NCBI GenBank assembly: GCA_900555585.1
Contig: USLT01000039.1
Location: 1-6,430 of the forward strand
Source of the DNA: an uncultured Collinsella sp.
Lineage (GTDB): Bacteria > Actinomycetota > Coriobacteriia > Coriobacteriales > Coriobacteriaceae
Direction of reading: 5' to 3'
DNA length: 6,430 nucleotides
The notes under the pieces were generated by a model. The model worked only from the letters and a program-made list of their open reading frames with translations, did not search any database and was not told the origin of the DNA. This document shows positions 5,574 to 6,430 of this stretch, one piece after another. Both the position numbers and the translations under genes were made by a program. Position 1 is the first letter of the stretch. Every line of letters begins with the position of its first letter.

Positions 5574-6430
5574 ATGAGGATAGATAAGCTGGCGATGACC
5601 TCGCGGGAGGCCCTGCAGGCGGCGATCGGGATCGCGCAAGATGCCCAGGCGGGCGCGGTGGAGCCGATCCATCTGCTCGACGCGCTGCTCGAGCGCGGCG
5701 AGCGCAACATCTCCGTCATCATCGAGCGCATTGGCGCGGACCCCGTGCAGCTCGCGCGCGCGACGCGCGAGGCGGTCGAGTCCGCTCCCGAGGTGAGCGG
5801 CAGCGCCCAGATCGGCATGTCGAACGAGTTGACGCGCGTGCTCAACGCCGCCGAGAAGCTCGCAGCCAAGATGGACGACAACTTCGTCGTGACCGAGCAT
5901 CTGCTCATGGCGCTCGCCGAGGACAAGGGCGCGGCGGGCCGCGTTCTGGCCGATGCGGGCGTGACGCGCGGGCGCATCGAGGAGGTCTACACCGAGCTCC
6001 GTGGAGACGACCGCGTGACCAGCGAGGACTCCAAGACCGAGTTCGAGGCGCTCGAGCAGTACGGCCGTAACATCTGTGACCTCGCCCGCGCCGGCAAGCT
6101 CGATCCGGTCATCGGCCGAACCGAGGAGATTCGCCGCACCATCCAGGTGCTCAGCCGCAGGACCAAGAACAACCCCGTGCTCATCGGCGAGCCCGGTGTC
6201 GGCAAGACCGCCATCGTCGAGGGCATCGCCCAGCGCATCGTCGCGGGCGACGTTCCGAGCACGCTGCGCGATCGCGACCTGATCGAGCTCGACATGAGCG
6301 CGCTGGTGGCCGGTGCCAAGTTCCGCGGCGAGTTCGAGGATCGCCTGAAGGCCGTGCTCAAGGAGGTCGAGAAGGCCGACGGGCGCGTGATCCTGTTCAT
6401 CGACGAGCTCCACACCATCGTCGGTGCCGG
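5574..6430 (+). CDS. clpB: ClpB (Hsp100) disaggregase, N-terminal part
   Basis: ClpB is the hexameric AAA+ disaggregase that extracts polypeptides from aggregates and passes them to DnaK/DnaJ/GrpE. The first 285 codons are present; the frame is open to the right edge. Residues 1-145 are the ClpN domain with its two repeats ([17 protein letters not shown] at the start; [10 protein letters not shown] and [11 protein letters not shown]). A short linker leads to AAA-1: [19 protein letters not shown], Walker A GEPGVGKT (205-212), and Walker [11 protein letters not shown] with D277/E278. These positions agree with E. coli ClpB within a residue or so. The N-domain and missing ClpC/ClpA features favour ClpB. 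ATG 5574 follows AGAGGTGG (5561-5568) at a 5-base spacing. The middle coiled coil and AAA-2 lie beyond the window. Likely HspR control is suggested by the upstream HAIR-like site. Confidence 0.93.
   Translation, partial: MRIDKLAMTSREALQAAIGIAQDAQAGAVEPIHLLDALLERGERNISVIIERIGADPVQLARATREAVESAPEVSGSAQIGMSNELTRVLNAAEKLAAKMDDNFVVTEHLLMALAEDKGAAGRVLADAGVTRGRIEEVYTELRGDDRVTSEDSKTEFEALEQYGRNICDLARAGKLDPVIGRTEEIRRTIQVLSRRTKNNPVLIGEPGVGKTAIVEGIAQRIVAGDVPSTLRDRDLIELDMSALVAGAKFRGEFEDRLKAVLKEVEKADGRVILFIDELHTIVGA

Noticed and set aside
1..6430. Search for mobile elements, tRNA genes, CRISPR repeats and CIRCE operators
   Set aside because: No transposase-like frame, no cloverleaf, no regularly spaced repeats and no TTAGCACTC-N9-GAGTGCTAA element were seen by eye.

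Overview
The window is GC-rich DNA carrying a chaperone locus, with every gene on the + strand. The arrangement dnaK-grpE-dnaJ-hspR followed closely by clpB, with an HspR-type MerR repressor in the chaperone operon, points to Actinomycetota. The zinc-finger-less DnaJ, the small Cys-rich protein and the YbhJ-like hydratase suggest the Coriobacteriia (Collinsella/Olsenella-like). That taxon is an inference, not something the sequence proves.

Layout: the last 61 codons of dnaK (1-188); grpE, whose start overlaps the dnaK stop by one base (188-991); a class B dnaJ (1106-2056); the heat-shock repressor gene hspR (2159-2572); an 80-residue eight-cysteine protein of the 'cysteine-rich small domain' type (2638-2880); an AT-richer gap; a 763-residue aconitase-superfamily hydratase (3022-5313); a 260-base regulatory gap; and the first 285 codons of clpB, running off the right edge (5574-6430).

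How the genes fit together: DnaK, GrpE and DnaJ form the Hsp70 refolding machine, and ClpB is the disaggregase that works with it. HspR is known in other actinobacteria to repress dnaK operons and clpB through the HAIR operator, with DnaK as co-repressor. A degenerate HAIR-like site (10 of 14 consensus positions, exact 7-base spacer) lies upstream of clpB, which would close this loop. The Cys-rich protein and the Fe-S hydratase are the unexpected members; both look metal- or Fe-S-dependent.

The most interesting non-coding region is the clpB leader. A 10-bp complementarity would pair the clpB Shine-Dalgarno with a site about 100 bases upstream, and between the two arms lie a GC hairpin and a nested hairpin. 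This resembles an SD-sequestering RNA thermosensor. GC-rich hairpins without good U-tracts also occur at nearly every gene junction.
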